Positions 29,655-40,087 of a stretch of DNA of 64,000 nucleotides are shown here, one piece after another (within the stretch, counting starts at the first letter, position 1; each line of letters opens with the position of its first letter). Position numbers and translations under genes: made by a program. Source of the DNA: Albidovulum sp. GTDB taxonomy: Bacteria; Pseudomonadota; Alphaproteobacteria; Rhodobacterales; Rhodobacteraceae. Below the pieces are notes generated by a model. It was not told the origin of the DNA, did no database searches, and was given only the letters and a program-made list of their open reading frames with translations. Where the stretch lies: assembly GCA_028823855.1 (NCBI GenBank), contig JAPPFL010000036.1:170342-234341 (forward strand). Direction: 5' to 3'.

Positions 29655-30413
29655 TTCCGCACCGGGGCGGGCGGTTTGGTGGCGCGACCTATGCGCGTCG
29701 AATGCTCGGGGAAGGCGCTCGCATCGCCGCTTCAGATTTGCCCGGCGGAAAGCGGGGAAATTGGTATCTGCGTCGGTGCAACCGGAATTTTCGATACTTT
29801 GAGTTGAATGTTGACGACGAAAGTTAGGCGAAACAGAAATTTACAATGCTGTAAAGGTGCGGCATATCCTTGAACGCTGTCGTCAACAAAGCCGCAATCT
29901 CGGGCGAACTGTCGGTCGAACAGGACGAAACCGTATCGGACATCGCCGATACGTCTCTAGAAAGCCGAGAGCGCTCACTTCGCACCAAACCAACAGGTGC
30001 ATTTCCTGTTGCAAGGCAGATGGGCAGGGATATCGTGGGCAAGTATCCCGTAGCATTGGTTAATGCCGCGCCGATGTACGCGCTCAGCGGACCGCGCCAT
30101 GAGATTTAAAAGGGCTGGCTTCAAGTCCTTTGCGGGATAATTAGCACCCAAAGCAAGGATACACGGTTAGACGCTTCGCCTTGCGGGAATTTGGGCCCCT
30201 CGCCATTCTACAGTCAATTCGATTGCTCCGTGCGCAGAATTTGACAGTCATTCCGACGAATTTCAAGGGCGCGTATCTTTGTTTGCTTTGGACGGGCGAA
30301 TGGCGCGTCCTGACGCAATTACGGACATTATGCTGTTTTTATGTTTGGAAAGCGCCGGCTGCATGACAAAACAGCTCGTCAATGTCGATAGCGGATTCCG
30401 TTCCTGGAAGTTT
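29655..30413 (+). pseudogene. Short-chain dehydrogenase/reductase pseudogene, several frameshifts and stops
   Basis: Remnants of one SDR can be read in order across different plus-strand frames. N-terminal Rossmann part: FGGATYARRMLGEGARIAAS followed by DLPGG (about 29683-29757), preceded by a TGAGG-like segment in another frame. YFELNVDDES then ends in a stop near 29826. The NNAG motif is seen as NAVVNKAAISG (about 29870). ALVNAAPMYALSGPRHEI resembles the active-site strand (about 30050-30106). REFGPLAI, frameshift, VNSIAPCAEFD (about 30213-30245) follows, and the C-terminal LDGRMARPDAITDIMLFLC ends with LVNVDSGFRSW (to about 30413). It lies directly after the NeuA-like gene, suggesting a former operon. 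Not expected to be functional. Confidence 0.72.
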
Positions 30414-30780
30414 GTAACAGTCCGCGAGAAGATTCCCATAGTCTCAGCATTGGGATATTGTTTTTGAGCCCCGGAATTGGCGTGATCGCGATGAATGCGT
30501 TTGACCTCCTCGACGCCATTACAATTTCTCCTTGTTAGAAGCGAGTGGACTATCGGGCGGGAGCCTTAGCAAGACCCACGCGGATATGAGCGACATTCAG
30601 GAGGTGATTCATCGGTACGCTCAAATTTGCGGTCAATAGCCGGATTTTAGGACGAATACTTCAATCGCAACCGGCGGTGCCGGCGTAGTCGCATTAGCGC
30701 GAGATTTGACTCCAATTTTTCGCGACGCATTGTAAAAAGAGTCTGGGAAAAAGTTGCAATTTCCTTGCTATAATAGTAAT
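30414..30780. other. Intergenic, 367 bases upstream of the P450 gene
   Basis: An 18-codon frame at 30586-30639 (MSDIQEVIHRYAQICGQ) resembles the beginning of a SnoaL/NTF2-like protein and may be another gene remnant. TATAAT is present at 30769-30774, but no good -35 was found at 17 bases. Confidence 0.35.
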
Positions 30781-32259
30781 GTGAGCGAAAATTTCGGAAA
30801 GCTAAATAAAGAGAAGCCCGTGGCATACGACGCTACCATAGAAGCGGGACATGCAGCGCCAGCTACGCTCAAAGACCTTCCGGGACCTCTAGGGCTGCCT
30901 TTGGTAGGCAACCGGTTTCAATTCCGGCTCAACCAAATACATTTGAAGCTAGAAGAATGGGCGAAGCGGTACGGACCAATTTACCGAATTCGCATTGGTC
31001 CGAACCATATCGTAGTGATTTCGGATCACGCGGCCATTAGGCAAATCCTGTTAGAGCGACCGGAAAAGTTTCGGCGCGCCAGCATCCTAGAAGAAGTGGC
31101 CGCCGAACTTCGACTCAAAGGCGTTTTTGCCGCCGAAGGGGAGGACTGGCGCCGACAGCGCCGGATTGTCACCACCGCGCTGAACCGGGCCGGATTGAAG
31201 GAATTTTTCCCCAAGCTAGCGTTCACCTTGGGGCGGCTGCAGCGGCGCTGGGAGCGCGCGGCCGACAACGGCGAACGAGTTGACCTTTGCAATGACCTTA
31301 TGCGCTTCACGGTGGACGTAACCATGCAGCTAGCTTTCGGCGTGGATGCCAACACTCTAGAGACGCCGGGTCCGGTGATTCAGCGCCATCTCGACACGGT
31401 ATTTCCCATGTTGCATCGCCGTTTGAACGCGCCATTCCCTTGGTGGCGCTTGCTGCGACTACCGTCGGACCGTGCTTTGGACCACGCATTAGTCGAGATC
31501 GAGCGCGAAGTAGGCATTATGGTCCGCGCTGCTCGAAAACGCATGGCGGCGGAGCCGGGACGCGCTCCCGAAAACTTTCTCGAAGCGATAATTTCGGCGG
31601 TTGAAACCGAGGGATCTGGATTCACGGATTCTGAAATCTTCGCCAATGCCGGCACTCTGTTGCTCGCCGGTGAGGACACGACGGCCAATAGCATCGCATG
31701 GACAGTGCATTTCTTTTTGAACTATCCGGAGCATTTCGACCGAGCACGCCAAGAAGTGGACGCGCTGGTCGCCCCCGGATCGGCCATCTCAAGCTTGGAC
31801 CAGACGAAAGACTTGCACTTCCTTGATGCTTTTTGCAACGAATCGATGCGCCTCAAGCCCGTTGCGCCGCTCCATATGGCGGAACCTCTGGACGATGCTG
31901 CGGTTCTCGACTGCCTGATTCCGAAAGGCACCCCGATTATGATGCTCGCTCGGCGCGTGGCAACACTCGACAAACACTTCGGCGACGGAACAAGTTTCGA
32001 TCCCGAGCGCTGGCTAGTTGATCCCGAGGAAAGGCGATACTCGCACGACAAGAGCGCGTTCATTCCATTTGGATTCGGGCCGCGCCTGTGCCCGGGTCGC
32101 AACCTCGCGCTAACGCAGATCAGGGCGGTTCTCGCCATGCTGTGCCAAAATTTCGACATCGAAAGAGTGGAATCGGGCAACGGTGTCGAAGAGCATCTGG
32201 CATTTACGATGCTGCCAACCAACTTTTTGGTTCGCCTGAAGAGACGGGAACATATTTAA
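30781..32259 (+). CDS. Cytochrome P450
   Basis: Haem-thiolate monooxygenase of about 492 residues from GTG 30781. Proline-rich hinge LPGPLGLPLVG near 33; I-helix oxygen-activation motif AGEDTTAN near 296; ExxR as E354-R357 (NESMR); PERW near 409; haem loop FGFGPRLCPGRN with ligand C437. No N-terminal membrane anchor is seen, so it is a soluble bacterial form needing separate ferredoxin and reductase, which are not nearby. The start is uncertain: TTG 30754, GTG 30781 and GTG 30820 are all in frame, and the TATAAT just before 30781 would leave almost no leader. Substrate unknown. Confidence 0.87.
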   Translation: MSENFGKLNKEKPVAYDATIEAGHAAPATLKDLPGPLGLPLVGNRFQFRLNQIHLKLEEWAKRYGPIYRIRIGPNHIVVISDHAAIRQILLERPEKFRRASILEEVAAELRLKGVFAAEGEDWRRQRRIVTTALNRAGLKEFFPKLAFTLGRLQRRWERAADNGERVDLCNDLMRFTVDVTMQLAFGVDANTLETPGPVIQRHLDTVFPMLHRRLNAPFPWWRLLRLPSDRALDHALVEIEREVGIMVRAARKRMAAEPGRAPENFLEAIISAVETEGSGFTDSEIFANAGTLLLAGEDTTANSIAWTVHFFLNYPEHFDRARQEVDALVAPGSAISSLDQTKDLHFLDAFCNESMRLKPVAPLHMAEPLDDAAVLDCLIPKGTPIMMLARRVATLDKHFGDGTSFDPERWLVDPEERRYSHDKSAFIPFGFGPRLCPGRNLALTQIRAVLAMLCQNFDIERVESGNGVEEHLAFTMLPTNFLVRLKRREHI

Positions 32260-32803
32260 ATTTTCGTACGCAGGCTGCAGTCGGCCAAGTCGGCTTCGGG
32301 CCATTCGCCGAATAACCCGTATTTACCGTCTGAATAGCCAATGTCGAGGCGCAAGAACTCGGGCGTAATTCGCGTCCCGGCAAATTGGCAAATACATCTA
32401 GAGCAATAGCAATAATTTTGTGCCGAGCCGCGTCGGCGAGGCGGGACTCACGAGCTGTTATCGAACTGCTATTCCCAACCACAGACTAAATTTGCTTCTC
32501 AATCCGCCGGTTTCTGGTTTTCGCGATGACTGAATCGGGGTTGGCGGGATATACCCTGAAACCGAGACCGTCCGTTCGGATTCTGCCATTTGCGAGTCAG
32601 GAAAAGGCTCTTCTGCCGCGCCTTGGCGAGCGGGCTAGTCGATGTGCCTTCATTATTCTGGAACAAATTCCATTACGGTTGCGGCTTCAAAGATTTCAGA
32701 AAAAAGTTCTTCCGCTAGTTAAATGCCCGGAACGGCAGAGCCGGTGATGCGCAATTCTAGAATTTACAAATTTTGCCCCAAGTCGCCTCACGCGTTTCAA
32801 TAA
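32260..32803. other. Intergenic, 544 bases between convergent genes
   Basis: No recognisable gene; frames are short on both strands. No clear terminator hairpin found. Confidence 0.5.
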
Positions 32804-34447
32804 TCATGCCATTGAGTAGCGACGGTCTCCGCCTGGTTTCAGATTCGCGGGCGGAAGCGGGGGCTTGCCCGAGATCAGGTCCGCGCCTTTTTCGGCAATC
32901 ATGATCGTAGCCGCATTGGTATTGCCAGAACAGATCGCGGGCATGATTGATGCATCGCAGACCCGCAAGCCGTCAACGCCATGAACCTTCAATTCCGGCG
33001 ACACGACCGCCTCGGAATCAGACCCCATCCTGCATGTCCCAACCGGATGGTGATCTGTCTTGGCCATTTTGGAGGCGTACTCGACCAGACCATGTCTGGA
33101 TTTTACGTCTTGGCCCGGAAGAATTTCCTTGCGCACAAATTTCTCCAAGGCGGGCTGAGCAAGAATGTCTCTAGCCATTTCAAGACCCATTAGACTCTTG
33201 TCTAGGTCGCCTGGGTCGGACCAGTAGTTCGGATCGATAAGCGGCGGCGTTTCGGGATTCTTGTCGCAAAGGCGCACAGTGCCGCGCGATCGCGGTCGCA
33301 TGTATGCGCTGTTGAGAGTTATTCCAGCGCCGTCGATCTTGACGATTCCCTTCTCGATTCCCGACCCCTGACCCAAGTGGAACTGGATGTCCGGCGATCT
33401 CGCTGACTCGTCTGTATACCAGAACGCTCCGGTCTCAAATAAGGGCGAAGCGGCAGGGCCGCTACGGAAGAGGTAATACTGAAGGCCGGCCCAGCCGGTC
33501 TTGAAAAACCTTTCATATCCGTCGTAGCTATGCTGTCCAGTAAGCTCGGCAATGGCGCAGACGTCAATATGGTCCTGCAAGTTGCCGCCCACTCCGGGAA
33601 GATCGCGCACTGGTCTGATCCCGACTTTTTTTAGATGTTCCGCCGGGCCAATTCCCGAAAGCATAAGAAGTCGCGGGGATCCGATCGTACCCGCCGACAA
33701 AACGACTTCCCGGTCTGCTGCTGCCGAAGCCAGGCGCCCCTTGCTACGATAGTCGACACCGGTGGCCCGCCCGTTTTCAATATTGATTCGCAGCACTTCC
33801 GCATTTGGTACCACGGTTAGATTGGGTCTTGCTTCAGCCGGTTCGAGGTAGGCCGCGGCGGTCGAACACCGCCTCGCCTCGCGTTGGGTCAGTTGGTAGA
33901 ATCCGACCCCGCGCTGAATGCCGCTGTTAAAATCCGGATTGTAGGGAATACCGTAGTCCTGCGCGGCGCGAATAAACGCATCGCAGACCGGAAGAGTCGC
34001 TTTCGGCATGGAGACGCCTAGCGGGCCGTCGATTCCATGATAGTTGTCGTTGAATCTTTCGTTTGACTCGGCGCGTCTGAAATACGGAAGTACTTCCCGA
34101 TAGCTCCAGCCCTTGCAACCGAATTCATTCGCCCAGGCGTCATAATCCTGAGCATTGCCTCGGACATAGATTTGAGCATTGATGGTTGAACCTCCGCCGA
34201 TAACTTTGGCTTGCGTGAACCAGACGCGCCGGGAGTTCATAAATTTTTGCGGAACCGTAGACCAACCCCAGCTAGCCATTCCCTTGGTCATTCTGGCAAA
34301 CCCGGCCGGTATGTGAAACAGGACGCTCCGGTCTCTTCCGCCCGCTTCAAGCAGTAGAATCCTGTTTTCAGTCGGCTGACTAAGGCGCGAAGCCAGAACG
34401 CATCCGGCTGACCCGCCGCCAATAATGATATGATCAAAGGTGGACAT
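32804..34447 (-). CDS. GMC-family FAD oxidoreductase (choline/alcohol dehydrogenase-like)
   Basis: 547 residues. The FAD-binding motif HIIIGGGSAGCVLASRLS is at residues 6-23 and LLLEAGG follows. GMC signature 1 is KVIGGGSTINAQIYVRGNAQ and signature 2 is GTIGSPRLLMLSGIGPAEHL. The C-terminal catalytic region has HHPVGTCRMG (active histidine) and SGNTNAATIMIAEKGADLI. Family members oxidise alcohols such as choline, polyethylene glycol or sugar alcohols. I chose ATG 34447; the frame extends 7 codons. It is monocistronic, so the substrate cannot be read from context. Confidence 0.88.
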   Translation of the reverse strand: MSTFDHIIIGGGSAGCVLASRLSQPTENRILLLEAGGRDRSVLFHIPAGFARMTKGMASWGWSTVPQKFMNSRRVWFTQAKVIGGGSTINAQIYVRGNAQDYDAWANEFGCKGWSYREVLPYFRRAESNERFNDNYHGIDGPLGVSMPKATLPVCDAFIRAAQDYGIPYNPDFNSGIQRGVGFYQLTQREARRCSTAAAYLEPAEARPNLTVVPNAEVLRINIENGRATGVDYRSKGRLASAAADREVVLSAGTIGSPRLLMLSGIGPAEHLKKVGIRPVRDLPGVGGNLQDHIDVCAIAELTGQHSYDGYERFFKTGWAGLQYYLFRSGPAASPLFETGAFWYTDESARSPDIQFHLGQGSGIEKGIVKIDGAGITLNSAYMRPRSRGTVRLCDKNPETPPLIDPNYWSDPGDLDKSLMGLEMARDILAQPALEKFVRKEILPGQDVKSRHGLVEYASKMAKTDHHPVGTCRMGSDSEAVVSPELKVHGVDGLRVCDASIMPAICSGNTNAATIMIAEKGADLISGKPPLPPANLKPGGDRRYSMA

Positions 34448-34879
34448 GAAAAGATTGCAATTCCGCAACTACGCCATTGTTTCGCGCCTTATGACTTTCC
34501 TAGCGAATGCGTTCCTTCCCCGGCCGCATTGGTTGCCACCTAGTTGCCCGCCCACATGAAGTGAAGCTTCCACTGGTTCAAGTTCAAAGCAACTCACTGT
34601 GCCTGCGAAACTATCGAAAAAAAATTCAGCGCAAGCAACACCAACTACGAAGCGACATTTACCGGTTCGCTAAAACCGCTAACGGCGCCGAAAGTGATCA
34701 CGGCGTGCCGATGACTCCAAAACTCCGATAAAGCTAGGAGAATCACGGGTCTTGAAAGCAGAATAGGCTGATTAAGCATGCTAAGGAATCTGATCTCCCG
34801 CAAAATCGCTGCGAACCAATTCTCAATGCTTATCCCCTTTTTTTGATGCGCCGATCATACAGGATTCCCCATTTGTGAA
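34448..34879. other. Intergenic, 432 bases
   Basis: Nothing recognised on either strand. Confidence 0.5.
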
Positions 34880-35893
34880 TTAAGGAGTCGGAGCATCCTG
34901 GCGCAGTAGCTTTTCAGCTTTTAGCTCGGCCCAAAAATCGCTGGGAATCGGGTGAGAGAACCACTCCAGATTATTGTTCAATTGTTGCACGGTTCTTGTG
35001 CCGGCGACGAAGCTCGGAATCGCGGGGTGCGCGACTACGAATTGCATCGCCGCCGCCGGCAATGGAACGTTGAAGCGTTCGCAAACATTTTCAATCTTGC
35101 TAACTTTTTCCAGTACATGCCGAGGAGCGGGAACATAATTGTATTTGGCGCCTTCGACTGCGCCCGTCGCGAGGATACCGGAATTGAAGCCGCCGCCTAC
35201 CAAAACGGCGACACCCCGTTCTTCGCAGAGCGGCAGAAAGGTATCAAGGGAATCCTGTTCGTAGAGCGTATATCGTCCTGCTAAAAGGAAGCAGTCGAAA
35301 TCATGCAATTCTAGGGATTTTTGGCAAACATCCCATTCGTTGACCCCCACGCCGATCGCCTTGACGACGCCTTCGCTCCTTAGCTTTTCCAATGCGCGCC
35401 AGCATCCGTCCATAGCTTGTTCGAAGACTTCCGGTTGGTTGTCGCCGTGAGTGAACCTGTCAATGTCGTGAATGAAGCATATGTCCATTCTCTCCAACGC
35501 AAGGCGTTGTAGCGAATCTTCAAAAATTCGCATTGTTCCATCATAGGAGTAGTCGAACTCAAACCGAAAGGCTGCAGCGTTGCACCATGGAGTGAAATCT
35601 ATTTTTTCTCGCTTGGAGGGATAGAGCCTTCGTCCTACTTTCGATGCAAGAACGAATTCGTCCCTTTGTTTCCATCGGAGCGAGCTTCCCGTGCGCAATT
35701 CGGCCAGGCCATGCCCGTAATATGGCGAGCTGTCGTAAAGCCTAATTCCGGAATTCCAAGCAGTCTGAATCATTGCATCCGCGACGTCATCCGGAACCTC
35801 TCTGAAAATATTTCCTATTGGCGCCGTACCGAAGGATAGCTTGGTCACTTCCAGGTCGCTCCGACCGAATTTCGCCTTGTCTTGAGGTTGCAT
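34880..35893 (-). CDS. Aldo/keto reductase (D-threo-aldose/pyridoxal dehydrogenase type)
   Basis: 337 residues with the AKR tetrad D54, Y59 (YDSSPYYGHGLAE), K85 (ASKVGRRL) and H142 (FIHDID). The closest described group is NAD(P)-dependent L-fucose/D-threo-aldose 1-dehydrogenase and pyridoxal 4-dehydrogenase, which share KLSFGTAPIGN near the start and AGRYTLYEQDSL in the middle. It probably oxidises a free sugar or pyridoxal. GAGAACGG lies just before the ATG. No sugar-acid genes adjoin it, so the choice between substrates is open. Confidence 0.82.
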   Translation of the reverse strand: MQPQDKAKFGRSDLEVTKLSFGTAPIGNIFREVPDDVADAMIQTAWNSGIRLYDSSPYYGHGLAELRTGSSLRWKQRDEFVLASKVGRRLYPSKREKIDFTPWCNAAAFRFEFDYSYDGTMRIFEDSLQRLALERMDICFIHDIDRFTHGDNQPEVFEQAMDGCWRALEKLRSEGVVKAIGVGVNEWDVCQKSLELHDFDCFLLAGRYTLYEQDSLDTFLPLCEERGVAVLVGGGFNSGILATGAVEGAKYNYVPAPRHVLEKVSKIENVCERFNVPLPAAAMQFVVAHPAIPSFVAGTRTVQQLNNNLEWFSHPIPSDFWAELKAEKLLRQDAPTP

Positions 35894-36334
35894 TCCGTTC
35901 TCACCCTAAATTTCTACGAGGGCGATCCTATTGGACCATTTGCAGAAGTCTGGCAAGCGCTTGAATATTGGGTTCGCAAACACGCTCGCGCCAAATTGGA
36001 TTACAAATTCCTCGCTAGAACCAATTTAAGACCTTGTGGTAGAATCCTGCCCGCAGCAAGCTCTTCGGCCACGAAATATCGGTTTCAAATTTTAAGGGCC
36101 ACGCAAAAAATACCGGCACGCGTCAATCCGAATTGCTCGCGGCCGCTTCCACGATGCCGAACCAAATATCGGCTCGCAACGGTGAATTTGAGAATTGGTT
36201 TCTGGCGTTACGAGTTTCGATGGCGGCGTACGAATCGCGCCTTAACGAAGGGTGTCCTTGTTGAAGGGATCCAAATTTCAATCAACGGCACCTTTTCGCT
36301 GAAAACGGATGAATAATTTCGATGGCAATTAGGA
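35894..36334. other. Intergenic, 441 bases
   Basis: No gene or RNA recognised. Confidence 0.5.
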
Positions 36335-37306
36335 TCATGCTCGACGACGAATTCTTCCGGCGGCCCACAAGCATATCAAATCCGTCCCCGCGTGGGCTCC
36401 CGCCAACGCCGTAGCGCCGGTGTAGTCATAGGGCGGCGATACTTCCACGACATCCATGCCAATCAGATTGATGCCCGCGATATCCCTCAAAATTATTGCG
36501 GCCTGGGCGGACGTGAGCCCGCCCCAGACCGGCGTTCCGGTTCCAGGGGCGTAAGCGGGATCTAGCGCGTCAATGTCGAAAGTAAGGTAGACCGGGCGAT
36601 TGCCAACTATCGCCTTGATTTTCGACGCGGTTGCCGAAGGACCATCGACATGTACCGATCGCGCGTCCAGAATATTGACACCGAGCGTATCGGGATTGGT
36701 TGTGCGGATCCCCACTTGGACCGACGATTTCGGATCAATTAAACCGTCGCGGACAGCGTGATAGAACATCGTGCCGTGGTCGATACGGTTCGGGTCGTCG
36801 TCGAACCATGTATCCGAGTGAGCATCGAATTGCAGAAGAGACAGTACGCCGAATTTTTCCGCGTGAGCCTTAAGCAAGGGATAGGTGACGTAGTGGTCGC
36901 CTCCTAGCGACAGCACGGACGCGCCTTCGTTCAAAACATTGCGTATATGGCGCGTAGCGGCATCTGGAAACTCTTCAATTCTAGCGTGGTCGAATCCGAG
37001 ATCTCCGATATCCGCGATCTTCAATTCCTTAAGCGGATCCACATCCCATCCATAAGGTTTTTCGAACGCCATTTCGACGGACGCTTCCCGGATCGCTCTT
37101 GGGCCGAACCGCGTTCCAGGACGGTTGGTAGTCGCGCAGTCAAACGGAATGCCGGTAACGGCCAGATCAATTCCCGACAGATCCTTCGTATAAGTCCGCC
37201 GCAAGAAACTGATTACGCCGGAGTAGGTCGATTCACTTGAATGGCCGAGGTACCCTTTTCTCGTGATCGCCGTGTCTACTACGTTCCTTGAAGGTGTTTC
37301 GCTCAT
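36335..37306 (-). CDS. speB: Agmatinase/guanidinobutyrase-type ureohydrolase
   Basis: Binuclear-manganese hydrolase of the arginase family, 323 residues, splitting a guanidino compound into amine and urea. Metal ligands: H138 (GGDHYVTYP), D161, H163 and D165 (FDAHSDTW), D244 and D246 (FDIDALDP). PGTRFGPRAIREAS near 63-77 is also typical. Agmatine is the usual substrate, but guanidinobutyrate and related enzymes share these motifs. I chose ATG 37306 (AGGGA close before it); the frame reaches a TTG at 37336. Confidence 0.85.
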   Translation of the reverse strand: MSETPSRNVVDTAITRKGYLGHSSESTYSGVISFLRRTYTKDLSGIDLAVTGIPFDCATTNRPGTRFGPRAIREASVEMAFEKPYGWDVDPLKELKIADIGDLGFDHARIEEFPDAATRHIRNVLNEGASVLSLGGDHYVTYPLLKAHAEKFGVLSLLQFDAHSDTWFDDDPNRIDHGTMFYHAVRDGLIDPKSSVQVGIRTTNPDTLGVNILDARSVHVDGPSATASKIKAIVGNRPVYLTFDIDALDPAYAPGTGTPVWGGLTSAQAAIILRDIAGINLIGMDVVEVSPPYDYTGATALAGAHAGTDLICLWAAGRIRRRA

Positions 37307-38054
37307 TTCCCTGCCAGTTCGCGCCTGAGGCGGCAATTCGGAAGCTGCCTGATGCTAATGTTCAACCAACAAAACCAATTACGCGAAAAAATCAACGATC
37401 AAGGAAAAAAAAGACCTCGAAACTTAAAAAAATCGCTTAAAGTGTTTTGTCGGCTTTGGCATCAGCACTAAACGGGAAACTTTGATTCATGCGCTGGCTT
37501 GGATGAAATTTGCGCCATTTTTCATTATTTTAGCGTCTAGATCGACACCACATCGATGCCCGTAAATTCAGTACGTCTTGACCAGGGCCATTGAGAAACT
37601 TCATCCGACGAATATGGTCCACCGGCGCGTCCAATTCGCAATTCTATCGCATAGCCGCTATTCGACTTGCGAAAAGTAGATTCCCGAGTATTCGGTCGAT
37701 CCAGCCGGGCGCCTGTTCTCCTACGCATTCCATTGCTCCAGCTAGGTCGCTTGCCGTGACTGCGGTACGATGGTCGTCTGGGAAGGCATTTGCGATTGCT
37801 CGAAAGTGCGACAAAGTAATGGGCATTCTGTTGAACGCTGAAGCTTCAAATGCTTTCAATAGGCGTTGTCGCAGTGTTGTATCCGGCTCGTCGACCGCAC
37901 TTGGCTCGGCTTAAGAACGGTTCGCTTTCATTGTTCGAGGGACGAGAGGCGAAAAGAGCGTTAACGAAGAGTTGATATTTCGTTTTCACTTGCGGATCGG
38001 TTTTTTGAAAAATAATCAAGGGGCGGCGACACAGATGCAAAGAGGAAAATCTCG
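37307..38054. other. Intergenic, 748 bases
   Basis: A minus-strand frame at 37644-37859 (71 codons; MPITLSHFRAIANAFPDDHR near its start) looks protein-like and may be a gene remnant, but I cannot assign it. AGAGGA at 38041-38046 is the ribosome site of the next gene. Confidence 0.4.
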
Positions 38055-39164
38055 GTGCAGGTTGAAAGAAGCTACTACGCTAACCTAGCCGCAAGATTGA
38101 CAAGATGCGTTGCGCTATTTTCGTCGATTACAATTGCGCTAGCTCTGGCATCCTGCGGCAGTGGCGTTACCCGTCCAGGTTTGACGGAGAACGCCATTGA
38201 TGTTGAAGAAGCGCGAATGGAGCTGGTTGGTGCCGATTCCGAATTGTTGCCTTCGCGAAACCTCGATCATGGCCGGCAAGTTGAATCCTTTTTCCGAGTT
38301 GTGGAAGTGGTTCGTCCTGCCGCCCTCCGCGTTTGCCATCGGTTGCAGGCGCAGAATTGCGAAGCAATTGAATCGAAGGACCCAAAAATTGTCCGGGACG
38401 ACTCTTTTAATGCCTATGCGGACATTAACGACCAAGTTGGAATGAACTCCGGGCTTCTCAAAAGGGCCGGTTCTGATGACGAAATCGCATTTGTGCTTGC
38501 GCATGAGTACGGCCACGTTATGGCAGCCCATCCTTCTACGAAAGCAACCAACGCGTCGATAGGTGCGTTGATCGGAGGAGTGCTGGGCGCATTGGCAGAT
38601 TCTTCAATTTGCCGTTCGGCTGAAGAATGCAATTACACTATGACAGAGGCCTTGGCAGGGACCGGGGCAACAATCGGAGCAGTCGCGTATTCCGAAGACC
38701 AGGAGCTCGAGGCCGACTACTACGCCGGGCTGATATTGGCGGAAGCGGGAATCGACCTTCACGCCGGGAATGAATCATTGGCCAGAATCGCGTTGATGTC
38801 GGGCGAACGGAGCGGCGAAGCGACCGCGTTTGCGGCTATGCTGAGGACGCACCCGCTGGGCGACAGAAGATTGGCGAGGTGGACAATCAATCGTCGGGCT
38901 TTGGAATATGCGACCGCAATGAATCTCCAAGACGACAATTCTCTGATTCGCGATGCCGCGCAAAGAGCTGCAAGCGGTGATGCGCAAAGCCCGGTCCATT
39001 GGGCAAACCCGAAGAGCGGTAGCAGCGGCGCCGTGTGGACCGATGGCGACTGGACAACAATCGAGGGACGGACTTGCAGGCGAACAATTTGGAGGAACGA
39101 CAATCGAACGCTCGACGATCGTTTGCGAAAGGGAATACTAAACGTATGCCGAGCCGGAAGCTGA
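38055..39164 (+). CDS. M48-family metalloprotease lipoprotein
   Basis: Zinc protease of 369 residues. The N-terminus has a hydrophobic segment ending in a lipobox (LALASC, lipidated C34), so it is probably anchored in the envelope. Zinc site: H150, E151, H154 (AHEYGH) with third ligand E217 in ELEAD. This matches M48 proteases such as LoiP/YcaL, which degrade envelope proteins. The region after the catalytic domain (about 290-369) ends in GRTCRRTIWRNDNRTLDDRL, resembling surface-antigen-type tails. GTG start at 38055 with AGAGGA 8 bases upstream. Stands alone. Confidence 0.85.
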   Translation: MQVERSYYANLAARLTRCVALFSSITIALALASCGSGVTRPGLTENAIDVEEARMELVGADSELLPSRNLDHGRQVESFFRVVEVVRPAALRVCHRLQAQNCEAIESKDPKIVRDDSFNAYADINDQVGMNSGLLKRAGSDDEIAFVLAHEYGHVMAAHPSTKATNASIGALIGGVLGALADSSICRSAEECNYTMTEALAGTGATIGAVAYSEDQELEADYYAGLILAEAGIDLHAGNESLARIALMSGERSGEATAFAAMLRTHPLGDRRLARWTINRRALEYATAMNLQDDNSLIRDAAQRAASGDAQSPVHWANPKSGSSGAVWTDGDWTTIEGRTCRRTIWRNDNRTLDDRLRKGILNVCRAGS

Positions 39165-39527
39165 ATGGAAGGTGTTCGGATATTTTCGGCTTGCCCGGAG
39201 CGAGACTTTCATATTCGGGAAGAGGTTCTTGGAATTCGGATAAAGCGAACTCAGTGCGCCTAGTCGGATTGATTGATTGTAGCGCCGGCGCACCGAATCA
39301 GTGCGACCGCATCCGGGACCGCGTTTGCGTGGTGAGTTGCCCGATAGGGCTTTTCCGACGCGCTATTTGTCATCGAATTCCAGAAGAGGCAAAGCGCGCA
39401 GCGCGACAGCCGGTTCGGAAAGCGATGCGAATATTGAAATTGCATATGGTATGGGCGTTTTTTGAACACGACGGAAATACTCGGTATCATAGAGTCGATA
39501 AAGTCGAATCAATGAGGAAGGGTTGCT
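39165..39527. other. Intergenic, 363 bases
   Basis: No gene recognised. It ends with AGGAAGGG, the ribosome site of ridA. Confidence 0.5.
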
Positions 39528-39890
39528 ATGGCTGAAATCACTCAATTCGGAACGCCGACAAATATTCCTCTTTCTCCCGCGCTTCGAACAGGCAATTTGG
39601 TTTTCGTTTCGGGACAGGTTCCGGTCGACGATAAAGGCAGGATTGTGGAAGGCATAGAAGCGCAAACACGCCTGGTTTTGGAAAAAATTAGAGACTTGGT
39701 TGTCGAAGCGGGCGGATCCATGGACAAAGTCGTCAAGACGACGGTTTTCCTCAAGAACACGGAAGACTTCGCTGCTATGAACAAGGTTTATGCCGAATTC
39801 TTTTCTAGAACGCCGCCGGCTCGTTCTACGATTCGCTGCGAATTGATGATCGACATAAGGGTAGAGATCGAGGCGATCGCCGTAGTTTGA
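39528..39890 (+). CDS. ridA: RidA-family enamine/imine deaminase
   Basis: 120 residues, full length for the YjgF/YER057c/UK114 family, which hydrolyses reactive 2-aminoacrylate and related imines. Motifs: SPALRTGNLVFVSGQVPVD, VVKTTVFLKNTEDFAAMNKV, and the active-site arginine in the ARSTIRCEL segment. AGGAAGGG lies 5 bases before the ATG. The RidA subfamily is not resolved. Confidence 0.9.
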   Translation: MAEITQFGTPTNIPLSPALRTGNLVFVSGQVPVDDKGRIVEGIEAQTRLVLEKIRDLVVEAGGSMDKVVKTTVFLKNTEDFAAMNKVYAEFFSRTPPARSTIRCELMIDIRVEIEAIAVV

Positions 39891-40087
39891 CTCGAATTTT
39901 GCAAGAGCTCCTTGATCGCCTTTTGGGATCCGCCCTGGATACGGCGTGAATGCCCTTATGGCCGCAAATCGATGGTATGCGTATTTCCGCTCAAGTTCAT
40001 TCTTTTTGTCCGGTCTGCGCAAGAGCCTTGGCTTGCGAGGCAGATACTAGTTCCGCCAATTGAACCGCTCGAAGAATGAGGCAAAAA

